A stretch of 49,765 nucleotides of DNA from Lachnospiraceae bacterium (GTDB taxonomy: Bacteria > Bacillota > Clostridia > Lachnospirales > Lachnospiraceae). Position numbers and translations under genes: made by a program. The stretch lies in assembly GCA_024688505.1 (NCBI GenBank), contig JAILDZ010000074.1, positions 1 to 49,765 of the forward strand. Reading direction: 5' to 3'. The notes under the pieces were generated by a model, which saw nothing but the letters and a program-made list of their open reading frames with translations, was not told the DNA's origin and made no database searches. Below are positions 1 to 6,919 of the stretch, one piece after another. Positions within the stretch are counted from its first letter, which is position 1. Every line of letters starts with the position of its first letter.

Positions 1-1
1 T

Positions 2-601
2 AAAGTGCGCTGTACTGCGGGGATGGTGTTTCAGAACCCGGATAACCAGATAGTGGCCAGTGTAGTGGAAGAGGACGTGGCCTTCGGTCCTGAGAACATG
101 GGTGTGCCCACAGAGGAAATAGTGAGCCGGGTGGAAAAGAACCTGAAAGCAGTGGGCATGTATGAATATAAAGACAAGTCGCCAAACAGACTCTCCGGCG
201 GACAGAAGCAGAGGGTGGCCATTGCGGGTGTCATGGCGATGGAGCCAAAGTGTATCATCCTGGATGAACCCACGGCCATGCTGGACCCCACAGGCAGACG
301 GGAAGTGATCGAAGCAGCGGAAAAGCTGAATAAGGAAAAAGGTGTCACCATCATCCTGATCACACACTACATGGAGGAAGTGGTAAATTCCGACCATGTA
401 TTTGTGATGGATAAAGGCCATGTGGTGATGCAGGGAACTCCCAGGGAGATCTTTTCCCAGGTGGACACGCTGAAAAGTTACAGGCTGGACGTGCCGCAGG
501 TGACGCTTCTTGCTCATGAGCTTAAGAAAAAGGGACTGCCTGTAAGGGACGGTATACTCACCAGAGAAGAACTGCTCGCTGAATTAAAGGGAATAGCATA
601 A
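2..601 (+). CDS. ecfA1: Energy-coupling factor transporter ATPase EcfA1, 5' truncated
   Basis: One of the two cytoplasmic ATPases that energise ECF-type vitamin uptake through EcfT. The reading frame is open to the left edge (from base 2), so the Walker A region is outside the window and roughly 80 N-terminal residues are missing. Visible are the Q-loop (MVFQNPDNQ), the ABC signature [13 protein letters not shown], Walker B with D-loop ([12 protein letters not shown]) and the switch histidine in ITHYMEE. The C-terminal extension after the H-loop is typical of EcfA/CbiO proteins. The stop overlaps the start of ecfA2 by one base (TAATG), which implies translational coupling. The A1 rather than A2 assignment rests on gene order A1-A2-T and on the NPDNQ Q-loop, which is usual for EcfA1. 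Confidence 0.95.
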   Translation, partial: KVRCTAGMVFQNPDNQIVASVVEEDVAFGPENMGVPTEEIVSRVEKNLKAVGMYEYKDKSPNRLSGGQKQRVAIAGVMAMEPKCIILDEPTAMLDPTGRREVIEAAEKLNKEKGVTIILITHYMEEVVNSDHVFVMDKGHVVMQGTPREIFSQVDTLKSYRLDVPQVTLLAHELKKKGLPVRDGILTREELLAELKGIA

Positions 602-1464
602 TGCCTCTTGAATTAAAAGATATCACATATAAATACAGTCCGAATACTTCATATGAGGTTACGGCTCTTTCACATATTAATCTCACCCTTTCCGACGGCG
701 AATTTATCGGTATCATCGGACACACGGGTTCGGGAAAGTCCACATTGGTACAGCACTTAAACGGGTTACTCAGAGCCACTGAAGGGGAGATCATATATAA
801 CGGAGAGAATATTTACGATAAGAAGTATTCCATGAGAGATCTTCGCACTCAGGTGGGAATGGTGTTTCAATACCCGGAGCACCAGCTCTTTGAAGCCACC
901 GTATATGATGACGTGGCTTTCGGACCGAAGAACCAGGGGCTGCCGGAAAAGGACGTGGGGATAAGGACATATGATGCCCTGCGGGCAGTGGGTGTCCCCG
1001 ATGATATCTGTGACAGTTCTCCCTTTGATCTTTCCGGAGGGCAGAAAAGACGTGTGGCCATAGCGGGAGTGCTGGCCATGAAGCCGGCAGTGCTGATACT
1101 GGATGAACCCACTGCGGGTCTGGACCCAAAAGGACGGGAAGAGATCCTTCATCTCATAAAGGATATGCATGAAAGATCCGGTAATACCGTGATCCTGGTG
1201 TCTCACAGCATGGAGGATGTGGCAGATTATGTGGACCGCATCATCGTCATGGACAAGGGTTCTGTGCGATATGACGATACGCCTAAAAATGTATTTAAAC
1301 ATCACAGGGAGCTGGAAGAAATGGGGCTGGCTGTGCCCCAGGTGACATATTTCATGAATGATATGAAAGAAAACGGATTTGATGTCAGCACGGACCCCAC
1401 CACGGTGGAAGAAGCCTGTGACGAGATAATGAACTACTTTCGAAAGATGGGCAGGGTGAGCTGA
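601..1464 (+). CDS. ecfA2: Energy-coupling factor transporter ATPase EcfA2
   Basis: Second ATPase of the ECF module; it should pair with EcfA1 and bind EcfT. The 287-residue length is normal. Walker A GHTGSGKST lies at residues 40-48, Q-loop MVFQYPEHQ near 87-95, signature LSGGQKRR near 144-151, Walker B ILDEPTAGLDP near 166-176, and the switch histidine at 202. The FQYPEHQLFE signature after the Q-loop is characteristic of EcfA2. The start codon ATG overlaps the ecfA1 stop, and the stop codon overlaps the ecfT start by one base, so the three genes form a tightly coupled operon. No substrate-specific S component is adjacent, so the module is probably of the shared (group II) type. Confidence 0.96.
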   Translation: MPLELKDITYKYSPNTSYEVTALSHINLTLSDGEFIGIIGHTGSGKSTLVQHLNGLLRATEGEIIYNGENIYDKKYSMRDLRTQVGMVFQYPEHQLFEATVYDDVAFGPKNQGLPEKDVGIRTYDALRAVGVPDDICDSSPFDLSGGQKRRVAIAGVLAMKPAVLILDEPTAGLDPKGREEILHLIKDMHERSGNTVILVSHSMEDVADYVDRIIVMDKGSVRYDDTPKNVFKHHRELEEMGLAVPQVTYFMNDMKENGFDVSTDPTTVEEACDEIMNYFRKMGRVS

Positions 1465-2261
1465 TGTTTAAAGAAATGACTTTAGGACAATATTATCCGG
1501 CGGACTCTCCCATACATGCACTGGACCCCAGAGTGAAGCTTTTCGGAACACTGATCTATATCATCAGCCTCTTCGTATTCAAAAATATCTGGGGATTTAT
1601 GGTGATATCCGCATGCCTTGTCTCTGTGATCATCCTCTGCAAAGTGCCTGTTTCATTTATGCTGAAGGGCCTTAAAGGGATAATGCTGATCATCATCATA
1701 GCGGCAGCTTTTAATCTGTTCCTGACACCGGGTGTGGCCCTTGTCAGCATCTGGAAACTCACTATCACAAGACAGGGACTGAAGACCGCCGTATATATGA
1801 CTGTGAGGATGATATATCTCATAGTGGGGTCTTCCATAATGACTCTCACTACCACGCCGAATGCGCTGACGGACGGCCTGGAAAGGTCCATGCATCCTTT
1901 TTCAAAAATAGGATTTCCGGTGCATGAGATAGCCATGATGATGTCCATCGCATTAAGATTCATCCCCATTCTCATGGAGGAGACGGATAAGATCATGAAA
2001 GCCCAGATGGCCCGCGGGGCAGATTTTGAGTCCGGGGGGCTTATCAAAAAGGCTAAAAATATGATACCATTATTAGTACCCCTTTTCGTATCCGCCTTCA
2101 GAAGAGCGAACGATCTGGCTCTGGCTATGGAAGCCAGGTGCTATCACGGAGGAGAAGGCAGAACGAAAATGAAGCCTCTGAAATATCAGAGCCGTGACAG
2201 GATAGCGTATGTTTTTATCATCATATATATGATAATACTGATCATACTTATGACTATTTAG
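1464..2261 (+). CDS. ecfT: Energy-coupling factor transporter transmembrane protein EcfT
   Basis: Membrane scaffold that links the EcfA1/A2 ATPases to interchangeable S components. It has 265 residues with hydrophobic segments at about 27-60, 70-92, 108-130, 155-172 and a C-terminal one at 248-263. The two cytoplasmic coupling-helix motifs that dock into the ATPases are visible as ARG at 183-185 and ARC at 224-226 (Ala-Arg-X). DPR near the N-terminus (residues 21-23) is also conserved in the CbiQ/EcfT family. It is the last gene of the operon; 47 bases separate it from proS. Inferred partner inside this window: the riboflavin S component RibU at 33159-33806. Confidence 0.95.
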   Translation: MFKEMTLGQYYPADSPIHALDPRVKLFGTLIYIISLFVFKNIWGFMVISACLVSVIILCKVPVSFMLKGLKGIMLIIIIAAAFNLFLTPGVALVSIWKLTITRQGLKTAVYMTVRMIYLIVGSSIMTLTTTPNALTDGLERSMHPFSKIGFPVHEIAMMMSIALRFIPILMEETDKIMKAQMARGADFESGGLIKKAKNMIPLLVPLFVSAFRRANDLALAMEARCYHGGEGRTKMKPLKYQSRDRIAYVFIIIYMIILIILMTI

Positions 2262-2308
2262 CAAAAAGCAGTCTGTAAAGACCGCAAAGAAGAGGAGATT
2301 AAGAAGAA

Positions 2309-3748
2309 ATGGCTAATGACAAGAAACTGGTAGAAGAGATCACTTCCATGGAGGAAGACTTCACACAGTGGTATACTGATGTGGTAAAGAAGGCCGAACT
2401 CATGGATTATTCCGCAGTGAAAGGCTGCATGATATTTAAGCCGAACGGCTATGCCATCTGGGAGAATATCCAGAGGCAGCTGGATGCCAGGTTTAAGGAA
2501 CTGGATGTGGAGAATGTATACCTGCCCATGTTCATCCCCGAGAGCCTGCTTCAGAAGGAAAAAGACCATGTGGAGGGATTCGCTCCCGAGGTGGCATGGG
2601 TCACCCACGGAGGCGAAGAGGAGCTGCAGGAGAGAATAGCAGTGCGCCCCACTTCGGAAACGCTTTTCTGTGACCTCTACAGTAATATAATCCATTCCTA
2701 CAGAGACCTGCCGAAGTTATATAACCAGTGGTGCTCGGTGGTGCGCTGGGAAAAGACCACCAGGCCTTTCCTTCGTTCTTCCGAATTCTTATGGCAGGAA
2801 GGACATACGGCTCATGCCACAGAAGAAGATGCCGAAAACTTCACCATCAAGATGCTGAACACATATGCATCCTTCTGCGAGGAAGTGCTGGCTATCCCCA
2901 TGATAAAGGGAAAGAAGACCGACAAAGAGAAATTCGCCGGAGCAAAATCCACATATACCATCGAGGCCCTTATGCATGACGGCAAGGCGCTGCAATCCGG
3001 AACATCCCATAATTTTGGTGATGGATTCGCAGAAGCTTTCGGAATACAATATACAGATAAGGAGAATAAGCTTCAGTATGTGCATCAGACATCCTGGGGT
3101 GTTTCCACCAGACTGATAGGTGCCATCATCATGGTACACGGAGACGATTCCGGACTGGTGCTTCCTCCCAAGGTGGCTCCGGTACAGGTGATGGTGATCC
3201 CCATCCAGCAGAATAAGGACGGGGTGATGGACAGTGCAAACGATATCCTTAACACCTTAAAGGCAGCAGGCCTTCGCAGCAGGCTGGATGACGGTGACAA
3301 GAGCCCGGGATGGAAGTTCGCCGAAGCGGAAATGAGGGGAATTCCTCTTCGTGTGGAGATAGGTCCCAAGGATATGGAAAAGGGACAGTGTGTGCTGGTT
3401 CGAAGAGACACCAGAGAAAAGACCGTTGTGGCCATTCCCGATGTGGCTGTTGAGGCAGAAAAGCTTCTTGATGCTATCCAGAAAGATATGCTTGAAAGAG
3501 CTCGCACATTCTTAAATACCCATATCAGTGACGCCACCACATATGATGAGTTTAAAGATGCGGTGGAGAATAAGCCGGGTTTCATCCGCGCTATGTGGTG
3601 CGGAGACAGAGCCTGCGAAGAGAAGATAAAGGAGGATACGGTGGCTACATCCAGATGTATGCCATTTGAACAGGAAGCTATAGCCGAAAATTGCGTATGC
3701 TGCGGAAAGAAAGCTAAGCATTTGGTTTATTGGGGGAAAGCATATTAA
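2309..3748 (+). CDS. proS: Prolyl-tRNA synthetase, archaeal/eukaryotic-like (type 3)
   Basis: Charges tRNA-Pro with proline; cytoplasmic class II synthetase. At 479 residues it lacks the long editing insertion of the E. coli type and matches the short ProS type 3 family. Class II motif 2 is seen around [20 protein letters not shown] and motif 3 around [17 protein letters not shown]. The C-terminal domain has the zinc-ligand cysteines (CGDRAC, then SRC and CVCCG) and ends exactly in tyrosine (YWGKAY), as in the structurally known Thermus-type enzyme, where the terminal Tyr reaches the active site. No T-box leader is visible in the 47-base gap upstream. The RBS is GAGGAG at about 2291-2296. The stop overlaps the start of the next gene by one base. 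Confidence 0.96.
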   Translation: MANDKKLVEEITSMEEDFTQWYTDVVKKAELMDYSAVKGCMIFKPNGYAIWENIQRQLDARFKELDVENVYLPMFIPESLLQKEKDHVEGFAPEVAWVTHGGEEELQERIAVRPTSETLFCDLYSNIIHSYRDLPKLYNQWCSVVRWEKTTRPFLRSSEFLWQEGHTAHATEEDAENFTIKMLNTYASFCEEVLAIPMIKGKKTDKEKFAGAKSTYTIEALMHDGKALQSGTSHNFGDGFAEAFGIQYTDKENKLQYVHQTSWGVSTRLIGAIIMVHGDDSGLVLPPKVAPVQVMVIPIQQNKDGVMDSANDILNTLKAAGLRSRLDDGDKSPGWKFAEAEMRGIPLRVEIGPKDMEKGQCVLVRRDTREKTVVAIPDVAVEAEKLLDAIQKDMLERARTFLNTHISDATTYDEFKDAVENKPGFIRAMWCGDRACEEKIKEDTVATSRCMPFEQEAIAENCVCCGKKAKHLVYWGKAY

Positions 3749-5082
3749 TGACATTTCTTTTACCTGACGAGGTGAAAAAGATAATAGAGATGTTAGAAGC
3801 TAACGGACACGAAGCCTACATCGTAGGCGGCTGTGTCCGTGACTGTTTTTTGGACCGTGTCCCCTCTGACTGGGACATCACCACTTCCGCCAAACCCGAG
3901 GAAGTGAAGCAGATATTTCCGTTTACCATAGACACAGGGCTGAAACATGGCACTGTCACTGTGAGGATGAACCACCGGAGTTTTGAAGTCACCACCTATC
4001 GCATAGACGGTGAGTATACCGACGGCAGACATCCGGATGATGTGACTTTCACGGATAATCTGTATGAAGATCTGAAAAGAAGAGACTTCACTATAAACGC
4101 CATGGCCTATAATGAAAGAGAGGGCCTGGTGGACCGTTTTAACGGGCAGGAAGATCTGAATGATAAGATTATAAGGGCCGTGGGAGAGCCAAGGGAACGG
4201 TTTACGGAGGATGCGCTGCGCATGATGAGAGCCGTTCGATTTGCGGCTCAGTTGGACTTTACAATAGATAAAGACACTTTTGATGCTATCACAGAGCTTT
4301 CATATACTCTCAGAAAAGTCAGTGCCGAGCGGATCAGGACAGAATTTGAAAAGACCCTTGTCTCCAGTCATCCGGAATTTATCAGACAGGTGTATGAAAC
4401 CCATCTCACTACGGCCTTCATACCTGAATTTGATATTATGATGAAGACAGAGCAGCATTCGCCTCATCATGATTATACAGTGGGAGAGCATACCATAAGG
4501 GTCGTAAAGGAAGTGCCGGAAGAGAAGGTGATACGTCTTGCAGCGCTCCTTCATGATGTGGCAAAACCAATGTGCAAGACTACAGATTCCGACGGCAGAG
4601 ACCATTTTTACGGTCATCCGGAGATGGGCGAGGAGCTTTCCGCAGATATATTAAGACGGCTTAAATACGATAATGACACCATATATCTGGTGAAGAAACT
4701 GGTGCGGTATCATGATGAACGGCCGGAGAACAGTTTGAAGTCCGTGCGGCACGCACTGTCAAAGATAGGAACGGATATCTTCCCGGCTCTGTTTGATCTG
4801 AAAAGAGCAGACACTCTGGCACAAAGCGACTATCAAAGGGAAGAAAAACTGCAGGCCATAGATGATTTTGAACGGAATTATAACGACATAAAAGATGCAG
4901 AAGAGGCAGTGTCGGTAAAAGACCTGATGATAAACGGCACAGACCTTATCAGCATGGGATATACCAGGGGACCGGAGATAGGAAGCATCCTGGCAAAGCT
5001 TTTGGACCATGTGCTGGACCATCCGGAGGACAATAATAAGCGGAGGCTGAAAGAACTGGTGAGTACCGTGGTCAGACAATAG
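3748..5082 (+). CDS. CCA tRNA nucleotidyltransferase / poly(A) polymerase family with HD domain
   Basis: Adds or repairs the 3' CCA of tRNAs, or an A/CC-adding variant. The N-terminal nucleotidyltransferase head shows GGCVRDCFLDRVPSDWDI with the catalytic DxD-type aspartates, followed by the RRDFTINAMAY motif and the RF..DALRMMRAVRF motif of the class II CCA family. A metal-dependent HD domain follows (LLHDVAKP), fusing repair and phosphohydrolase activities. I place the start at ATG 3748, overlapping the proS stop (TAATG), rather than an upstream TTG inside proS. This gives 444 residues, the usual length for Clostridia. It fits the tRNA-Pro/proS neighbourhood: the tRNA-Pro gene at 6319 does not encode its CCA and would need this enzyme. 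Confidence 0.93.
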   Translation: MTFLLPDEVKKIIEMLEANGHEAYIVGGCVRDCFLDRVPSDWDITTSAKPEEVKQIFPFTIDTGLKHGTVTVRMNHRSFEVTTYRIDGEYTDGRHPDDVTFTDNLYEDLKRRDFTINAMAYNEREGLVDRFNGQEDLNDKIIRAVGEPRERFTEDALRMMRAVRFAAQLDFTIDKDTFDAITELSYTLRKVSAERIRTEFEKTLVSSHPEFIRQVYETHLTTAFIPEFDIMMKTEQHSPHHDYTVGEHTIRVVKEVPEEKVIRLAALLHDVAKPMCKTTDSDGRDHFYGHPEMGEELSADILRRLKYDNDTIYLVKKLVRYHDERPENSLKSVRHALSKIGTDIFPALFDLKRADTLAQSDYQREEKLQAIDDFERNYNDIKDAEEAVSVKDLMINGTDLISMGYTRGPEIGSILAKLLDHVLDHPEDNNKRRLKELVSTVVRQ

Positions 5083-5102
5083 CAAAAATGCGGATAAAGA
5101 GT

Positions 5103-5139
5103 TATAATACCTCCTAAATATTATTTTCAGGAGAGGAAG
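5103..5139 (+). promoter_or_regulatory. Possible -10 box and RBS-masking hairpin ahead of the FKBP gene
   Basis: A TATAAT hexamer at 5103-5108 is followed immediately by CCTCCT (about 5110-5115). That sequence can pair with the AGGAG of the FKBP ribosome binding site (about 5131-5135) across a loop of about 15 bases. No convincing -35 box is seen 16-18 bases upstream, so the promoter call is weak. The pairing is short (5-6 bp) and could be coincidental. Confidence 0.3.
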
Positions 5140-5141
5140 AA

Positions 5142-5678
5142 ATGTCAAAAAAAGAGAATAAAGAGATGGCGAAAGAACGCCGGGCAAAAGAAAGAGAAAG
5201 GCAGGACCGGCTTCGTGTCACCAGAAATGTGATAATCGTGCTGGTGGTCATAGCCGCTATCGTGGCAGTGGCTGCAGCTGTCATCATGGGAGACAATGCA
5301 AAACAGGAAGCAGAACAGCAGGCCCAGGCGGAAAGGGCTGAAAGCAGCAGTATGTATGATGTGACACCGTCCGCATCACCGTCACTCGATACCACAGCAG
5401 GTCTTGAAGCAAAAGACGGAGATACTGTGAACATAGATTACACAGGTTATGTGAAGGAGACCGGCGAGGCCTTTGAAGGCGGAAGCACACAGGGCAGTGG
5501 AGCAGATCTCACCCTCGGTTCGGGGCAGTATATCCCCGGGTTTGAAGAAGGAGTTGTGGGACATAAAGTGGGAGACACTTTTGATGTGCCCATGACCTTC
5601 CCGGAGGACTATTGGAATACGGACCTGGCAGGAAAAGAAGTGTATTTCACTATCACATTAAACGGAATATACAAATAA
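5142..5678 (+). CDS. Membrane-anchored FKBP-type peptidyl-prolyl cis-trans isomerase
   Basis: 178 residues. A very basic and acidic cytoplasmic N-terminus (residues 1-28) is followed by one transmembrane segment at about 29-49, a Ser/Ala-rich linker, and a C-terminal FKBP domain (about 90-178). FKBP features are the DTVNIDYTGYV opening strand, the LGSGQYIPGFEEGVVG core that lines the proline pocket, and the final VYFTITLNGI strand. The domain resembles the trigger-factor PPIase more than eukaryotic FKBP12. Topology suggests that the isomerase domain is outside the membrane and acts on exported proteins. The RBS AGGAGAGG lies at about 5131-5138. The role in folding is inferred from the family. 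Confidence 0.88.
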   Translation: MSKKENKEMAKERRAKERERQDRLRVTRNVIIVLVVIAAIVAVAAAVIMGDNAKQEAEQQAQAERAESSSMYDVTPSASPSLDTTAGLEAKDGDTVNIDYTGYVKETGEAFEGGSTQGSGADLTLGSGQYIPGFEEGVVGHKVGDTFDVPMTFPEDYWNTDLAGKEVYFTITLNGIYK

Positions 5679-5693
5679 AGGAGGAACGGAAAA

Positions 5694-6095
5694 TTGGCTG
5701 TAGAACGCGAACATTCGTTATGGAAGGACAGGAAAAGGACCTTTCTCGGACTCCCCTGGAGCTTTACGGTATATGAACTGACGGATGACAGACTGTTTGT
5801 GAACACAGGATTTTTCTCTATCAATGAGGAGGAGATCAGGCTCTACCGTGTGCTGGATATCGACCTTAAGATGAGCTTTGGACAAAGGGTGTTCCAGTTC
5901 GGCTGCGGCTCAATCATACTTCGGACATCCGATAAGTCTTCTCCTTCGCTTGAGATCAAGAATATAAAGGACCCCAGAAGGGTGAAAGAGCTGCTTTCAA
6001 AGCAGGTGGAATATCAGCGTGATCAGAAGCGTATCGTGGGCCGTGAGATGATGGGCGTACCGCTGGACGGAGATTTTGACGCAGACGAAAACTAA
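5694..6095 (+). CDS. PH-domain (YdbS/YdbT-like, DUF304) protein
   Basis: 133-residue soluble protein with the bacterial PH-like core: an opening strand FTVYELTDDRLFVNTGFF, then EEEIRLYRVLDIDLK, and IKNIKDPRRVKELLSKQVE as the closing helix. This is the same order as the PH repeats of YdbS/YdbT membrane proteins, but no transmembrane helix is present. The start is a TTG at 5694, chosen because a strong AAAGGAGG sits about 9 bases upstream and no ATG is available. It follows the FKBP gene by 15 bases and is probably co-transcribed with it. The function is unknown; PH-like modules usually mediate membrane or protein docking. Confidence 0.75.
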   Translation: MAVEREHSLWKDRKRTFLGLPWSFTVYELTDDRLFVNTGFFSINEEEIRLYRVLDIDLKMSFGQRVFQFGCGSIILRTSDKSSPSLEIKNIKDPRRVKELLSKQVEYQRDQKRIVGREMMGVPLDGDFDADEN

Positions 6096-6106
6096 GTGTG
6101 GCGTTT

Positions 6107-6241
6107 TTAAGTAACTGTACCAATCGTGAAGAATATGTGCTGCATGGTGCCGTGCCGAAACGTAGTCGTAGCGGGCTACGACGAGGCTTCGGTGCGTGTG
6201 CCAGGCAGTGCATAGGCAAGCGATTTGGTGCAGTTAATTAA
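6107..6241. repeat. Long imperfect inverted repeat (giant hairpin), about 135 bp
   Basis: The two arms pair along almost their whole length. The left end TTAAGTAACTGTACCAA matches the reverse complement of the right end at 15 of 17 positions. Further pairing continues through the GTGCTGCATGGTGC / GCCAGGCAGTGCAT region to an apex around GTCGTAGCGGGCTACGAC (about 6153-6171), itself a perfect 7-bp hairpin. It fills the gap between the PH-domain gene and the tRNA-Pro promoter. It could be a degenerate MITE-like repeat, a structured RNA or an elaborate terminator. There is no transposase and no obvious T-tract. Confidence 0.6.
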
Positions 6242-6259
6242 AATATGCAACACTTTTCC

Positions 6260-6288
6260 TTGCTTTTTTTCGGTAAATCGTATAGAAT
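6260..6288 (+). promoter_or_regulatory. Sigma-A promoter of the tRNA-Pro gene
   Basis: A TTGCTT -35 (6260-6265) and a TAGAAT -10 (6283-6288) are separated by exactly 17 bases. A start about 7 bases downstream would leave a 5' leader of some 24 bases before the mature tRNA at 6319. Confidence 0.6.
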
Positions 6289-6318
6289 ACTCTTTGCTTG
6301 TAAAAAAGCATATGGAAT

Positions 6319-6391
6319 CGGGATGTGGCGCAGGTGGTAGCGCGCTTGACTGGGGGTCAAGAGGTCGCAGGTTCAAGTCCTGTCATTCCGA
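6319..6391 (+). tRNA. tRNA-Pro (anticodon GGG)
   Basis: 73 bases fold into a full cloverleaf. The acceptor is CGGGATG (6319-6325) with CATTCCG (6384-6390, one G-T pair), with discriminator A at 6391. The D stem is GCGC/GCGC (6328-6331, 6340-6343). The anticodon stem is CTTGA/TCAAG (6345-6349, 6357-6361) with loop CTGGGGG, placing GGG at 6352-6354. The T stem is GCAGG/CCTGT with loop TTCAAGT (6372-6378). The anticodon GGG reads CCC/CCU proline codons. The 3' CCA is not encoded. A promoter lies upstream and a terminator directly downstream, so it is a single-gene unit. Confidence 0.97.
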
Positions 6392-6430
6392 TGAAAAAAT
6401 GTCACTGCCGAAGGTAGCGACATTTTTTCA
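6392..6430 (+). terminator. Rho-independent terminator of tRNA-Pro
   Basis: A 12-bp perfect stem TGAAAAAATGTC (6392-6403) / GACATTTTTTCA (6419-6430) encloses a second stem CTGCC/GGTAG with a GAA loop. The T6 run lies within the descending arm. It begins immediately after the discriminator base. Confidence 0.85.
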
Positions 6431-6432
6431 TA

Positions 6433-6586
6433 TAAATACAATGCTGGAATTTGCAGGGCTATTGGCCCCTGGGTCAAAGGTCGCAGGGTGCGGGTGTCCG
6501 GTGGACACCTCTCGCGAAGCGAGAAGCACCGACCAAGCCGGGAGGCGAGAATCAAGTCCTGTCATTCCGACAGGACTTGAACCTGC
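6433..6586 (+). other. Partial tRNA-Pro copy interrupted by a three-way-junction fold
   Basis: GGGTCAAAGGTCGCAGG (6471-6487) repeats the anticodon-to-T-stem part of the tRNA-Pro gene with one deletion. TCAAGTCCTGTCATTCCGA (6552-6570) is an exact 19-base copy of its T-loop-to-3'-end. Between them about 64 unrelated bases are inserted. They fold as GGTC/GACC (6479-6482, 6531-6534), GGTGC/GCACC (6487-6491, 6526-6530), GGTGTCC-GGT-GGACACC (6493-6509) and TCTCGC-GAA-GCGAGA (6510-6524). Directly after the copy, CAGGACTTGAACCTGC (6571-6586) is the exact reverse complement of the tRNA T arm, giving a 10-bp hairpin at 6552-6580. The block sits just upstream of the RBS of the 6605 gene, so it may be its leader. 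It looks like a decayed att-site or mobile-repeat relic. Confidence 0.65.
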
Positions 6587-6604
6587 TTAAGGAGGTAAAA
6601 CAAA

Positions 6605-6886
6605 ATGGAACAGTCAATTGAATTTCGTTATGATACCCAGCTTCTTCTGGATCTCCCGGGAGTGGATGAGGATGACGTGGAAGACATCGCAGATGAGGTA
6701 CATGAATACATAGTGGATAACTTCGAAGGGGATGAGCTTCTCTGCGTTCCGGGAGATGAGGTTGTCAAGCTACATTTTCATACAAATGAACCATGGAAAG
6801 TACTGGAATATGTACGTACAAAGGGTGAGATCTATGATATAGTGGTAGAAGACATGGACAGACAGACAAGAGGGTTACAGGGGTAG
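6605..6886 (+). CDS. Small protein resembling the C-terminal tail of FakA/YloV (DAK-kinase-like) proteins
   Basis: 93 residues, no signal peptide, strongly acidic. The C-terminal half (from about LLCVPGDEVVKLHFHTN to the end) resembles the closing segment of FakA/YloV fatty-acid kinase proteins, where a KVHxHTNxPGKVLEYAL...I.NM..Q pattern occurs; here it reads KLHFHTNEPWKVLEYVRTKG...DMDRQTRG. The DhaL-type kinase domain itself is absent, so it cannot be a kinase alone. The RBS AAGGAGG at about 6589-6595 is strong. It is followed 33 bases later by the large flavoprotein and is presumably co-transcribed with it. Function unknown; a docking or regulatory subunit for the flavoprotein is a guess from position. 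Confidence 0.75.
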   Translation: MEQSIEFRYDTQLLLDLPGVDEDDVEDIADEVHEYIVDNFEGDELLCVPGDEVVKLHFHTNEPWKVLEYVRTKGEIYDIVVEDMDRQTRGLQG

Positions 6887-6919
6887 CACATGTACTAAAT
6901 TCAGAGAGGGTATTTTTTT

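Noticed and set aside
766..1305. Minus-strand open frame of 179 codons inside ecfA2
   Set aside because: Antisense shadow of a clear ABC ATPase, with many His/Cys residues typical of reversed coding strand.
2262..2308. Possible T-box before proS
   Set aside because: The gap is 47 bases with no T-box motif (TGGNACCGCG-like) and no terminator.
6225..6590. Open frame of 121 codons running through the tRNA-Pro gene
   Set aside because: It reads across the tRNA, its terminator and the structured tRNA-derived block; no ribosome binding site and no protein-like composition.
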